Shown in pieces: positions 1 through 10,955 of a stretch of DNA of 35,580 nucleotides. Position 1 is the first letter of the stretch; every line of letters begins with the position of its first letter. A program made the translations under genes and the position numbers. The DNA comes from Rhizophagus sp. LPA8_4_AMF. Lineage: Eukaryota; Glomeromycota; Glomeromycetes; Glomerales; Glomeraceae. The stretch spans positions 1 to 35,580 of the forward strand of contig JADRCO010000373.1 of the NCBI GenBank assembly GCA_021464525.1, in the 5' to 3' direction. The notes below the pieces were generated by a model. It ran no database searches. It was not told the DNA's origin and saw only the letters and a program-made list of their open reading frames with translations.

Positions 1-367
1 AATTTTTATTTTCAATATATTATATATTTATGAATTTTTACACTTTGAAAAGTGGCCGGATAATATTGATTACCAACTGTATTATATTAATATATATCAT
101 ATTAATGAAATCAATAAAATCTAAAATAAAATATATGTTATTAATCATAATATACATTAACTCTATAAAATCTATAATATTGTTTTCAGATTTTATATTA
201 CTATTTCCATTAGTTTCAAAAAATTTTTATATTCTGTTTTCTCAATTTCTGAAATTTTTTTACTATTGTATTACTATATAAATCATTTCAAAATCATTTA
301 TTTCGTGCCATTTCTCATGTATATATCTGATATTAATTGATATCGAATGGGTAAATAAAAATAAATG

Positions 368-539
368 ACTGTTATTATGCAACCTATTAGGATCATGCCG
401 ACCTTGGTAGACCGTAAAAAGAGTGGGTAAAAATATCGATTGTGTATAAAAATAACACGTTATTATTTAAAAAATTAGATTTTTTATATAAAAACTGTTA
501 AAATTAGGCATGATCTTGGGTGTCATGCATAATAACAGT
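368..539. mobile_element. MITE-like inverted-repeat element, 172 bp
   Basis: The ends are inverted repeats in two blocks. The outer 14-bp block ACTGTTATTATGCA (368-381) pairs perfectly with 526-539. The inner block GATCATGCC (391-399) pairs with 507-515. The spacers between blocks are 9 and 10 nt and do not match. The interior is AT-rich and has no reading frame. I see no clear target-site duplication, so the superfamily cannot be named. A chance palindrome is unlikely given two ordered blocks, but copy number is unknown. Confidence 0.5.
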
Positions 540-641
540 TATTGAATGAGAGGGTAACATATTACAATTTATAAAGATGTTTGTTCAACGTAACTAAAAG
601 CATTGAGTTGATATAATATTTATATCTTCGTTCATTTCAGA

Positions 642-1192
642 TTGTTAAGTGCGAAAAAATCCAACCGCAAAATTAAGATCGGATCTTTAAGTGCTCAAAT
701 AAATCATGACTACGACGAGATTCACGCACGTGAAATCACGTGCTTCATAGCAGGATGGCATCTTGAATTCCGAGTAATAAACGCGACGGAAAAGAATATT
801 TTTAACGTGTACAATACATGTAATATATGGATAATGTTTCTAACAAATTAAATAAGGAGTGAAGTGTGACAATAAATTATTGAATGTATAAATAATTTCA
901 CAAATATTTCTTTACTAAAATAATGCAAGTATGTAATAAAAATACCAATTATTCAATTCACTCTTTAAAGTAAGTCCATTGAAGTTATTACTTATTAGCA
1001 TTTATTAGTAAGTACCTTCTTAAAAAGTATACTGAAACAATTCCACAATCTGGTTTTTATTATTTAAATAATAAAGATTCTAGTATTTATGAAATGATTC
1101 AATTATTCGATGAACTAGTATACGATTTGATTGATACTTCTAATCTTAATCAATTGAAACATGAACAGGGTTTGGGGTTTCGAATATTCTAG
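642..1192 (+). other. unassigned coding-like segments, possible gene fossil
   Basis: Two stretches read like protein but lack proper starts. One follows an acceptor-like TTTCAG (636-641) and stays open to 851, with text such as KIKIGSLSAQINHDYDEIHA. The other, about 983-1192, has no ATG at its head and contains SSIYEMIQLFDELVYDLIDT before a TAG. No family is recognised, and no exon set with consistent phase could be built. They may be exons of a decayed gene or chance frames in AT-rich DNA. The rest of 1-1387 is AT-rich non-coding sequence apart from the inverted-repeat element at 368-539. Confidence 0.2.
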
Positions 1193-1561
1193 GAATTCCT
1201 TATTTAGCTTGTAGGTTTTCGAACATGGATTGTTTTTGTAAGTTGTAACACGATATGAATTCGGACCATGTCAGAAAAACGTTGCAATGGTTGATAAAAA
1301 AAGAGAACAATACGTAAACAAGAATGAACCCATCTGACTATTTAGGGTCTTCTAAATAATCTTAATTTCCGAGTTAAAAATAAATAAATGAGTACTCCTA
1401 TTGGTATAATCCACCATTTAGGGCCGCAGTCTCGCAGATCGTCTTTCCCAATTTATTTTATTAAAAAAAGCCTTCTCAAAAAAAAAAAGGTCTACAAATT
1501 CTTTAAAACATTTTGTTTTCATTATTTACAATATTTTTCATTTATTAAAAGTGAAAAGAAA

Positions 1562-3012
1562 ATGAAAAATTTTAAATTATTTTCTATATCAATATTATGT
1601 TTACTTCAGATTATAATAAAAGTAAAAACTCAGTTAAGCCCTTCTTATCGTAAATTGCATAGCGCGGTCCTCGTTGAAAAAAAATTATATATTTTTGGTG
1701 GTTTTAATAGTCCTATTTTAACTCCTGAAAATGAGGCTAATTATAATAAAAATCCAGATGACAGATTTTTTTATCTTGATGTTTCAACTTCATTTGATAC
1801 CTCAAATTTACCGTGGAGATCAGTATCAAATAATGTAGAATATTTACCAGTAGGATCATTATCATCAGTAGCTACCGGAGGTGTGGCAGCAAGTATTGGA
1901 GGTGTAAATAATGATACGATATTCTTTTTTAATAATGAAAGAGATAATGCAACAAAATCAGACCCACCAGTTCACTCTTACAATTCACTGAATAATGTAT
2001 GGAATACACAAATTTTTTCAGGAAACAGACCTATTGGTAGAAATCAAATGAGAATTGTTACTGATTATAACGGAAAAGTATACTTGCTTACTGGGTTTGA
2101 CTTTACTGTTCAAGGAGTAACTCGCTCTAGTGGTCTATTCGTTTGTGATACAATAAATCTGGATTGTGTAATCAAAGATGCTTCACCTTTTTCTAGGCTT
2201 GGTTATGGAGCTACTTTGTTACCAAATGGAATGATAATTTACATGGGTGGAGGAGATAGAAACTATGTTCCTATTCGAGATGGTTTTAGATTAATATATT
2301 TATATGATCCAGTTAATGTTGAATGGATTCCAAAAGTCACTACAGGAAAAAAACTTTCTGATGATGTTGGATTTACAACAGTACTTGGATTAAATGGGGA
2401 TAGAATAATTCTTTACGGAGGTAATAATATTAATGATGACAATAATTTATATGTATTAAATCTTACAAATTATGAGTGGTTTGTACCAAAAGTTAGAGGA
2501 AAAGGCCCTCTATATAAACGTGGTGAGCATTGTGCTAATGTAATTGGAAATTATATGGTTATAACATTCGGTAAGCGTATTTTTATTAGTTAAAATTATT
2601 TAATTATTATATTTATTTATTTATAATTATTATTTTAGGTTCCAATGGTGTTCTTGATGCTAAATATAAAGAAGGTGGTGAAAGTGATGTACTTTTGCTT
2701 GATATTAGTGATGATTCAGAATATGTTTGGACAACTTCTTTTGTCCCTACTCCATTAAATAATAACTCCACAGTCTCCACACCATCAAATTCCTTACCAT
2801 TAAAACCAAATACAAACAATATAAGTATTATAGTTGGTTTAACAATTGGATTAATATTATTTGTTTGCATATTATCTGGAATTACAATCTTTTATATAAG
2901 ATATAAAAATTCAAACAAAGCTATCCCAACTCCTGGTAATGTTGTTAAAGATGAAATCATAATGACTATTCCTAGTGATTATGAATTGTCTCATGGAAAA
3001 TATAGAATTTGA
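1562..3012 (+). CDS. K1: secreted kelch-repeat membrane protein
   Basis: Exons are 1562-2570 and 2639-3012, joined by a 68-nt intron (GTAAGC to TTTTAG, phase 1, splitting a Gly codon), giving 460 aa. Residues 1-24 are a signal peptide (Lys, a hydrophobic run, then KVKTQ). Residues about 25-340 form a kelch-type beta-propeller with repeated GG or GF turns: KLYIFGGF, VYLLTGFD, IIYMGGGDR, ILYGGNN. A stalk rich in Asn, Ser, Thr and Pro follows. One membrane helix spans about 398-423, then comes a basic stop-transfer stretch (RYKNSNK) and a short cytoplasmic tail with IPTPG at 432-436. An in-frame upstream ATG at 1388 would bury the signal peptide behind 58 residues of different composition, so 1562 is preferred. 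The closest relative in the window is K3 (shared LTPENE loop). Family function is unknown; propellers of this type usually bind ligands, and galactose-oxidase-like annotation would be unsupported. Confidence 0.9.
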
Positions 3013-3452
3013 GATAAAATATATATAATTATTAATGAGAATCTTGTAATAACTTGTAGACTTCTAGTTTTAAATCTGCTTTTATATTTTAATTTAATAA
3101 ATATATTATTCGCGATTTGTATAGCTTCTTTTATTAGATTCTATTGATTGAGTCCGGAATCGACCAATCAAATTTTATTTATCCTAATGTACAATCTATT
3201 CTTTTTTTGTTGCGCTTAAAAGTTTAGTCCAATAAAATTTTTATAGTAATAGTTTCGAAAAATCGGAAATTTCATTGTTTCGGGATTTCTTTTCCATTTT
3301 AAAAATATGTATGAATTGTATTAATCGCGAATCAATGTTTAGAATTAAACTTAAAATTATACCCTCCTTGTTTGTTATTTTTAGTTAATGAAAAATTGTG
3401 AACGATATCAGATATGAACGGTTTAGCCATATAAGTTAAATGAAATTGTCAT

Positions 3453-3469
3453 CTAATTTTAGTAAACTC
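3453..3469 (+). promoter_or_regulatory. kelch upstream box of K2
   Basis: CTAATTTTAGTAAACTC lies 101 bp before the K2 ATG. The same box, with one to three changes, occurs upstream of K3, K4 and K5. In those genes a TGAAAC box follows within about 10 nt; here it is weaker (TGAAGC). It could be a regulatory site or merely sequence retained from gene duplication. Confidence 0.45.
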
Positions 3470-3569
3470 ATACTGAAGCAGCAGCCACAAACGCATAAAA
3501 TCCCAAACAAAAGTTTGATTGTTTATCGTCTGCTACTCTGCTTCGTTATTTTTTCTTGAAAAAAAAAAT

Positions 3570-4977
3570 ATGAAAAAGTTCACGTTATTTTTTATAACAT
3601 TATTATATTTACTTCAAATTATAAATGCCCAGTTAAATCCTAGTTTACGTAAACTATTTAGTGCAGTTCTCGTAGGAGAAAAACTTTACATTTATGGTGG
3701 GTTTATGGATAAAGAGGATGGAAAAGCTCAAAGTACTCCAGATGATAGATTTTTTTATCTTGATGTATCAATTCCTTTTGATACTTCAAACTTGCCATGG
3801 AGAGCGATACCGGATAATGTAAAAAATTTACCTTTAGGATCATTGTCATCAGTAGCTAGTGGTGGTTTGGCAGCAAGTGTCGGAGGTGTAAATAATGATA
3901 CGATATTCTTCTTTAATAATGAAGTTGCAAAATCGGTCTCGCCAGTTCTCTCCTATAATTCACCAAATAATATATGGAATACACAAAGTATATCTGGAGT
4001 TAGACCTATTGGTAGAAACCAAATGAGAGCTATTACAGATAATAACGGAAAAATATATTTGCTTACTGGGTTTGATTTTACCGTTCAAGGAGTAAAACGT
4101 TCTGATGGATTATTTGTTTGCGATACAATAAATTTAAACTGTGCAGTAAAAGATGCTCCTTTGTCTAGACTTGGTTATGGTGTTACCTTATTACCAAATG
4201 GAAATATAATTTACATAGGCGGAGGGGATAGAAATTATGCTCCTGTTCCGGATGGTTTTAAAGTGATATTTCTATATGATCCAATTAATGATAAATGGGA
4301 TTCAAAAGTTACTACTGGGAACATTCCACCTACAGATGTTGGTATAACAACAGTGCTTGGATTAAGTGGGGATAAAATAATTCTTTTTGGAGGTAATAAT
4401 GGTGATAATAATAATTTATATGTATTGGATACTACAAACTACGAATGGTATGTACCACAAGTTAGAGGAAAAGGTCCTGTATTTAAACGTGGTGAACATT
4501 GTGCTAATGTAATTGGAAAATATATGGTTGTTACATTTGGTAAGTATACTTTTATTAGTAAATTTGTTTTTTTTTTTTATTTATAAATTTATAATGATTA
4601 TTTTAGGTTCCAATGGTGTTCTTCAAGCTAAATATAGATCAAGTGGGGAAAGTGATGTGCTATTGCTTGATATTAGTAATGATTCAGAATATATTTGGAT
4701 GACTTCTTTTGATCCTACTCCATTAACAATTAATTCTACATCATCAAATTCCAAACCAAAGACAAATAATATAGGTATTATAGTAGGGTTAACAGTTGGA
4801 ATAATAGTACTTATTGGTATTTTATCACTAAGTGCTTTATTTTTTATAAGAAAATATAAAATTTATAAAAATACAAAACCTATTCCTACCCCTGGTAATG
4901 TTATTAATAATGAAGAAATAATACCAATTCCTAGTGATTATGAACTATTACATAAAAAATCTGAACCATTGAGATAA
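3570..4977 (+). CDS. K2: secreted kelch-repeat membrane protein
   Basis: Exons are 3570-4539 and 4607-4977 with a 67-nt phase-1 intron, giving 446 aa. The start sits just after a T/A-rich run and opens a clear signal peptide (MKKFTLFFITLLYLLQIINA). The frame is open upstream to 3519 with only a TTG, which is not a eukaryotic start. The propeller covers about 22-325, the stalk is SNSKPKTNN-like, the membrane helix is about 379-404, and IPTPG is at 416-420 followed by an acidic tail with PSDYELL, also present in K1. K2 belongs with K4 and K5 by its MD(K/N)E loop after KLYIYGGF. It lies about 560 bp downstream of K1 in the same direction, so the pair looks like a tandem duplication. Confidence 0.9.
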
Positions 4978-4979
4978 AA

Positions 4980-6329
4980 ATAAGGATAGTTATAAATTAT
5001 TTTTCTTTTCTTTTTTTTTCTTTTAAAATAAATTTTATTACATGTAATATATTTAAATATATACAGTAGATCAGTATTGGACCATTTATCCAATTGGATA
5101 TCCAATTAGGTATATGTCCAATTGTCCAATTGGATGTCCAATGTCCAATTATATCAAATAGATATTGTCTAAATCCAACACAGTAATAGATTATATTTTA
5201 ATTTATTATTCAAATTACAAATTTAGTAAAAGTTAATAATTATTATTAATAATAATAATAAGAAGGTAAATAAAAAATTTCTCTTATAAACTTAATTTAT
5301 ATTTTATAAATAGATTTTTAAAATAAATTTTACTAAAATTTATTAAATGTAATAGATATATTTCTTAAATTAAATTTAATTATTAGATTTAATTATTAGA
5401 TTAGTATATAATATAAATTATTTTTACTTACTAAATAAAATACTTTTATATTTATTATTTATAAATTATAAAATTATAGGTTTTTGAAATCCTATACTTA
5501 ATACCTTTTAATAGGTTTCACTTTAATTAATAATAATTTTTTGTTACTTCTGCAATAAAATATATAAAATATTTAATAAAAATATCTCAATTTTTTGGAT
5601 GATATCAACAAAATCAAAATATATTCTTTTTGTCAATTTATTGAGCTTTTTGATCAGACATTTCACTTGATCCATTTTACTTTACTCTTTTGATGAGATT
5701 ATTAAATATTCAATATTATTAGTCTACCTTGTATATGTTTTGAAAAGAACCTGTTATATGAGAAAAAAGTGATTCTATTATAAATGAGAATATACTTGCC
5801 AGTGGTAGCAAGCAGTTGTATTTGTTATCTGAGTTCTTACCAAATCTGCTCACTACTTTTATACCAGTATGTTTGATGATTTGGATGTTTTTGGAGTCCT
5901 GCATAAAGATGTTTAAAATCCTTATATAGATACAACAGCTTTCCTCCAAGTTCTTATTTATATATTAACCTTTTATAAATTTATGGCATAGCATCAAAAC
6001 CTTATTTTGAAAGTGTTTTCTTTCTCATTAAAGATTGATTTCTTGACAATCAAAATTGGGTAGTTTTGTTGCTTCGAAATAGTTCTTTAATTTTAGTACT
6101 TATGACATAACAAAAATTTAAGATGTTGTAAATGCAACTCGCAAGTGAAAAGCGAAAAGAAAAAAAAAGGTAAAAGAAAACAGGTAGAATTTGGATTTGA
6201 ATTTGTTAATATTAAATTAACAATTTAATTTAATAAAATAAACAAATGTACGTTAAATAATAAAGTTAATAATAATAATACAAAAATAAATAATTTGTAG
6301 GAAGAGAACCGTAACCCGTATTGCACAAC
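4980..6329. other. AT-rich intergenic DNA with decayed fragments
   Basis: No convincing gene. It holds the K2 3' flank, the TCCAATT repeats at 5089-5150, simple AAT/TTA-rich sequence to about 5580, and a minus-strand frame at 5949-5719 that has only a TTG at its head and no recognisable domain. Confidence 0.5.
5089..5150. repeat. short degenerate TCCAATT repeats
   Basis: About six copies of TCCAAT, several extended to TCCAATTGGA, are packed into 62 bp with irregular spacing. TCCAATTGGA is itself palindromic. It could be a decayed minisatellite or a cluster of CCAAT-like sites; no gene start lies close enough to favour the latter. Confidence 0.5.
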
Positions 6330-6700
6330 TTATTTTTTTCTTATTCTAACCCTCTTATATGCGGAGATTTCATCCGTACATGCCTTATCCTTTAATAACC
6401 TTAAATTCAATGGAAAAGAAAGCTTCCTTGGCCTGAGAAAACCGTCGGTCCGTATTCGTTTTTTCTTGCTTGTTTCATATGAACTCTCGTTGTGCCTTAT
6501 CATTTGTAACACAGTTAAGGTTTTCGGCTTCCTGAAATGAAAGATATTATAGTATAAATATATTTTTAAAATTACATAAATAAAATCATAACGAAACATC
6601 CTCTTACCTTTATGCATAATCAATCCGTCCAGAACTTTCATCACCAATTATCTCATACTCTGGTCGCATGCTAGATTCCTTTATTGTTGCGTCTCCTGAA
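6330..6700 (-). pseudogene. fossil exons of a dispersed Rhizophagus family
   Basis: Reading the minus strand, two splice-flanked segments carry MRPEYEIIGDESSGRIDYA and then SSYETSKKKRIR. From memory, similar motifs (SSGRVDYAI, YETNKKKRKR) recur in a very large R. irregularis family often labelled Crinkler-like or hypothetical; this could not be verified here. The copy is not intact and is treated as a fossil. Confidence 0.35.
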
Positions 6701-6940
6701 ATAAATATGAAGTACCGTGTAAAATGTCGAATATTCATTACACATGGACTCCGAACTGTCCAAGTTTTAAATTTTGATTTGAATAATCATGAATCATCAT
6801 AAAAATCATGATTAATCTAAATAATTTTTAGGTGTAAAAAATTCTGAGAAATGCGCTTCAATTTTCGGTTTTGCATCTAATGAATTCAATATTTGCAGTT
6901 TATAAGTAGTTGAGTTTCTATAACTAAAGTCCTGAAATTT

Positions 6941-7101
6941 TCACTCCTTGTTACAGGAATAGCATAACGCCTCAACATATAGATCTATAACATAAAGTTT
7001 TCGAGAATCTCAATGACTGTAACTAGCATAACGCCTTCAGAGAAGAAGCATGACGCCTCACTCCTTGTTACAGGAATAACATAACGCCTCAACACAGAGA
7101 T
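6941..7101. repeat. 44-bp direct repeat, 117-bp period
   Basis: Positions 6941-6984 and 7058-7101 match at 41 of 44 bases. A shorter core, GCATAACGCCT or a close variant, also occurs at 7026-7036 and 7048-7059, so the block contains four related cores. It has a higher G+C content than its surroundings. No open frame or known element is recognised. Confidence 0.6.
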
Positions 7102-7109
7102 AAAGTCTT

Positions 7110-10100
7110 AGTTTTTTACGAGTCATAAAGACGGCAACATGATTAAAGGTATATATACTGACACTTTGATACTGCGCCGTCAAATAATACGTTGCACATA
7201 CCACATTTGTAACACACATCATTTCACCACTCCGGACTAGCTGTATCGGAAGTAGTTTAAAGTATTTTTGGAGGAAATTTATTCTCAAATTATTCTTTAA
7301 ACTTTGTAATAAAATGAGTGTAAGAAAATTCTTCGTACTTTAGCATAAAAACTCTCGCTTATTTCGGCTATTTTAATTATGTTTGAAGGGTATTGGTTCG
7401 CAGAGTTTGCTTATCAAGTTTCAGAAAAAGGATATAGAAATATCTATTTTTGTATACATGTTGTCCATGAATGGAAAGTTTCATCTGTTTGTCTTTTCAA
7501 CGTATTCATTTTGCTGAGCCTATTGAAGTGCCTGACACTTAGCTTTTATATTTTCTCAACTCTACTTTGAAAAATCATTTATTGGAGGATTATTTCGTTG
7601 TTATGTGTAGGAACGGATAATAAGGGTATAGACTTCATCTTCGTGAAAAATGGAAGTGCTACATTGTCTTTAAGGGAGAAGAAAGAGAAATTGACGGAAG
7701 AGTGTTAACTCATAATGATGAACTACTCGTATCGATCATAACAGTATAAAAATTCACTTCAATAGATACGTTATTGCCAATTAAATCCGTAGTAGGAATT
7801 TTGACAGAGATTTTAGCTCCTCAATATATAATACTTTATTCCATACTATTCTAAATCACTGTCAGACACCCAGTTTTTTACTATCTCGTCTAAAGGACTA
7901 TCATCCAATTTCGTTCTGAGCGTTTTCTTCTTGAGCCACATATAATTGGTATTTAATTATGTGCTCGTCATATCGTCATATCACGCACTTCTTTTTCGTA
8001 ATATTCCCTTATTGGCATGTAGTAATACTAGTTGTTTTTTTCGTTTCCAGAAAATTTCATATGAATCTGTTACATCTCAAAAGGGTGTCCTCCAGATATT
8101 TTGTGCTGGGTTCATTTTCTATTTCGGAATAAAAGTTATTCATCCTTATAATGATCGGCAAATTTAAAAATCGATCCCCAAGGCCCCATCTAACCCAAAT
8201 TGAAATATAATGCGGAAATAATATTTCGTGGAGTTTATGCAATTGTTCTTGCACTAATTTAATTCTTTCCATTTCTTTGTCCATTTGGGATTAATAATGT
8301 ATAATTCAAGTTTTGGGTTCTGATATTTATCAAACTTCACGTCTCATATGCGTTAGCCACACATTACCTATAACTTTCTTAATCAGGATAAATAGACTCA
8401 TTTTGAAAGTTATTTTATGCTTTTATATGACTAATAATTCTTTAAATAATGAGCATTTTGGTTAACGGTGGTTAGAATTACGGATATTTTCATTTTTTGA
8501 AAATCAATATCGATCTGACATATTAAAGGTCTGTTCATTCCTAGACGGTCATTCATTACCCGCCAAATATGCTGATTTGCCGGGTGGAATTCTATTAGTA
8601 CAACAATGAACTAAAAAAATATTAGTCTAAAAGCCCAGTCGCGCATGGCATCAACCGTTTCACCTTTATTGGAAATACGCGTGAATCTATTTCTCGTGTT
8701 ACAAATAAAGAATCCTATTGGCTATCGCTTCGTCTAAACAGGTTAATTATCAGGATTCAGGAATATAAAGATAGTACCAAATAAGTGTTTAAAAAGGGAG
8801 TGTCATTTGAAAAAAAATTTTTTAGAAAATAACTTTTTCCCCTCTAATAAACGAAAATAAAGAATTCCTGCTTTTATTCTCTAAAAAAATATTTTTTCTT
8901 TCGCATTCTTCTCTTGTGTTGATAACGGGATAATATTTTTCTTGTAAATATTATATACTAAATTCATTTTGTGGTATTTTATATCATGAATTAATTTAGT
9001 TATTAATTTAATATTTTTTTTTTTTTGATTTTAGTATAAGGCTAAAGATGTTTGCTCCAGTAATATCTCTTATGTATAGTATCTTTCTACAACAAATTAG
9101 TACTTATTTTATTTGTACTATTTGTACGTTTGTTATAATTTATTATAGTTATTATTATTTAATTGAATGAAACTTTCTCGTCAAGAAAAAAATGGGTTCT
9201 TCTTCTTATTATGTATATTAATTATTATGTATATGTAGCACCTACTGTATATTATTCATCTTATTATGCAACCTATATTCTTCATCATTGTATATGTAGC
9301 ACATGATATCTTAAAAGTATTGTTTTTTTTAACTATTATAATTATTGTTGACTATAAATAAATCTTATCAGCCAACCATTATACTGTACTTATCAAGTCA
9401 CCACCCCCTTAATTATTGTCGAATGACATTTTTCATTGGATAGACGGTATAATATTGTTTGATAAATTTGTTAATTTTGTCCATATTTGGTTAAATTATT
9501 CGTATACAAAATACCAATACCTTAGCCATGTTTTTGATTCACTAAATCATCTATGTAACGATTGTGATGATTGTGATTAAATAATTAAAAGGGGGAAAGG
9601 AATTACGCGAGGGTTAGTTTTTTTTTTTTGATGATCGACAAATTTATTGATGCCGCAGCTTTAGTAATTTATACCGATTTTTTCGTTCATGAAGCGCATT
9701 TCTTATAGAAAATAAGAATATAATAGCACCAAAAACCATTTTTTTTAGGTAATTTTAACAGATGAAGGTTCTGGAAAAGGAATATTCGTTTAAATCTTTA
9801 TAATTGTTGGACGAGGTAACACTTAAATACGCCAATTTTACGTACATAGCGCATCGATTAATAGATAAATTATTATAAATAAAATAATATAAATGAGAAT
9901 TGTAGCCGGGACGCAGCAATTGCAATTAGTTAAAATCTCCACTCGGATTCGTAATGTGAAATATCATTTCAAATTTAATTAATTACAAATTTACAATTGA
10001 CATTGAGATAATAATTTCACCAGTCTTTAATCCAATAGACTAATTACTCCGTCACTCAAATATAAGTCAAGGTCTCAAAATCTGAGTAATTTTTCTGCCC

Positions 10101-10150
10101 AATAGTTCTGCAAGTTATCAAAATTATTATTTACTATTATATAAAAATTT
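7110..10150. other. gene-poor stretch with coding-like remnants
   Basis: No intact gene found. Between about 7,400 and 8,760 the base composition is more balanced and short frames look protein-like. On the minus strand near 8284-8140, MDKEMERIKLVQEQLHKLHE begins at a real ATG; a neighbouring frame near 8340-8255 reads YQNPKLELYIINPKWTKKW. No domain is recognised, and these are best seen as fossils. From about 8,800 on the sequence is AT-rich with homopolymer runs and a short repeated TGTATATGTAGCAC (near 9,230 and 9,290). Confidence 0.4.
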
Positions 10151-10156
10151 CTAAAC

Positions 10157-10228
10157 TATACATGCCGCCCAAATTCAAAATTGCCAATCCCAAATCCCAA
10201 ATTATATTAAATTTTGGCAACATGTATA
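10157..10228 (-). mobile_element. diverged MITE copy, 72 bp
   Basis: It starts TATACATGCCGCC and ends GGCAACATGTATA, so its ends are imperfect inverted repeats. Reverse-complemented, it aligns with the element at 10850-10947, sharing the ATAATTTGGGATTTGGGATT core and the GGCAATTTTGAATTTG block. It lacks the extra TTTGGGATT units of the other copy. Flanks give no perfect target duplication, suggesting an older insertion. Confidence 0.6.
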
Positions 10229-10849
10229 CTATAAATGTATCCTCCTTAAACAAATAATATTAGATAATATTCAGTTTCCTTTAATATATCAAAAATATAA
10301 GACTGATATTTGTATTTATGATTCTTTCTAATTAGATTTTAAAAGACTTTACAATACTACTAGATTTTTATTAGCAAAAGTTTATAAGTTAAAAACAAAA
10401 AAATATATGAAATTAAATTAAATCAGATATGTCATATATTTTAAATTTAATATTTAATTACTATATAGTAAAAAAATAATAATTTGCAATTTATTTTAAT
10501 TTTATAAAATGATTTCTTTTTATATATTATAATATATTTTATTAAAAATTTTATATATTTATATTAATATATATATTAAAAATATACAATAATTTTAGTA
10601 TTTTTTTAATCTGTTTTGCAAATAAATTTACCTGCAATTTTATTTTTTAATTAAAGATACTTTTAAATATTTTATTTATTAAAAAAATTCAATACTTTTG
10701 TAATGAATTCTATAGTATTTTCTAATGATTTTAAAAGTAAATAATTAACAAATTATTGCAAATAAAATAAATTAAAATATTTTTTATTTTTTTTTTTGCA
10801 AGGTAATGCAATTCATGAGTTTATTAGCAGTTATAAAGAATTACAGAAG
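10229..10849. other. AT-rich non-coding DNA between two inverted MITE copies
   Basis: Nearly pure A+T sequence with no open frame of note. It is bounded by two oppositely oriented copies of the same MITE. Confidence 0.5.
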
Positions 10850-10947
10850 TATACATGTTGCCAAAATTCAATATAATTTGGGATTTGGGATTGGAATTTG
10901 GGATTTGGGATTTGGATTGGCAATTTTGAATTTGAATAGCATGTATA
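10850..10947 (+). mobile_element. MITE, 98 bp, with 8-bp target-site duplication
   Basis: The element starts TATACATGTTGCC and ends in CATGTATA, an 8-bp perfect terminal inverted repeat. It is flanked by a perfect direct repeat TACAGAAG (10842-10849 and 10948-10955). The interior carries repeated TTTGGGATT units. An 8-bp duplication is typical of hAT-family insertion, but the termini are not a classic hAT end, so the superfamily stays open. It has no coding capacity. Confidence 0.75.
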
Positions 10948-10955
10948 TACAGAAG

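Noticed and set aside
30-281. 83-codon frame at the window start
   Set aside because: Almost only Ile, Leu, Phe, Tyr, Lys and Ser from AT-rich DNA; no domain and no codon signal.
1388-1561. Upstream in-frame ATG that would extend K1 by 58 residues
   Set aside because: The extension has unlike composition and would place the signal peptide internally; the paralogues all start at the equivalent of 1562.
6941-7101. CRISPR-like spacing of the repeated cores
   Set aside because: Only two long copies, irregular spacing of the short cores, and a eukaryotic context.
7058-7288. Minus-strand frame of 76 codons
   Set aside because: It starts with TTG and its end runs through the direct repeat, so it is likely a chance frame.
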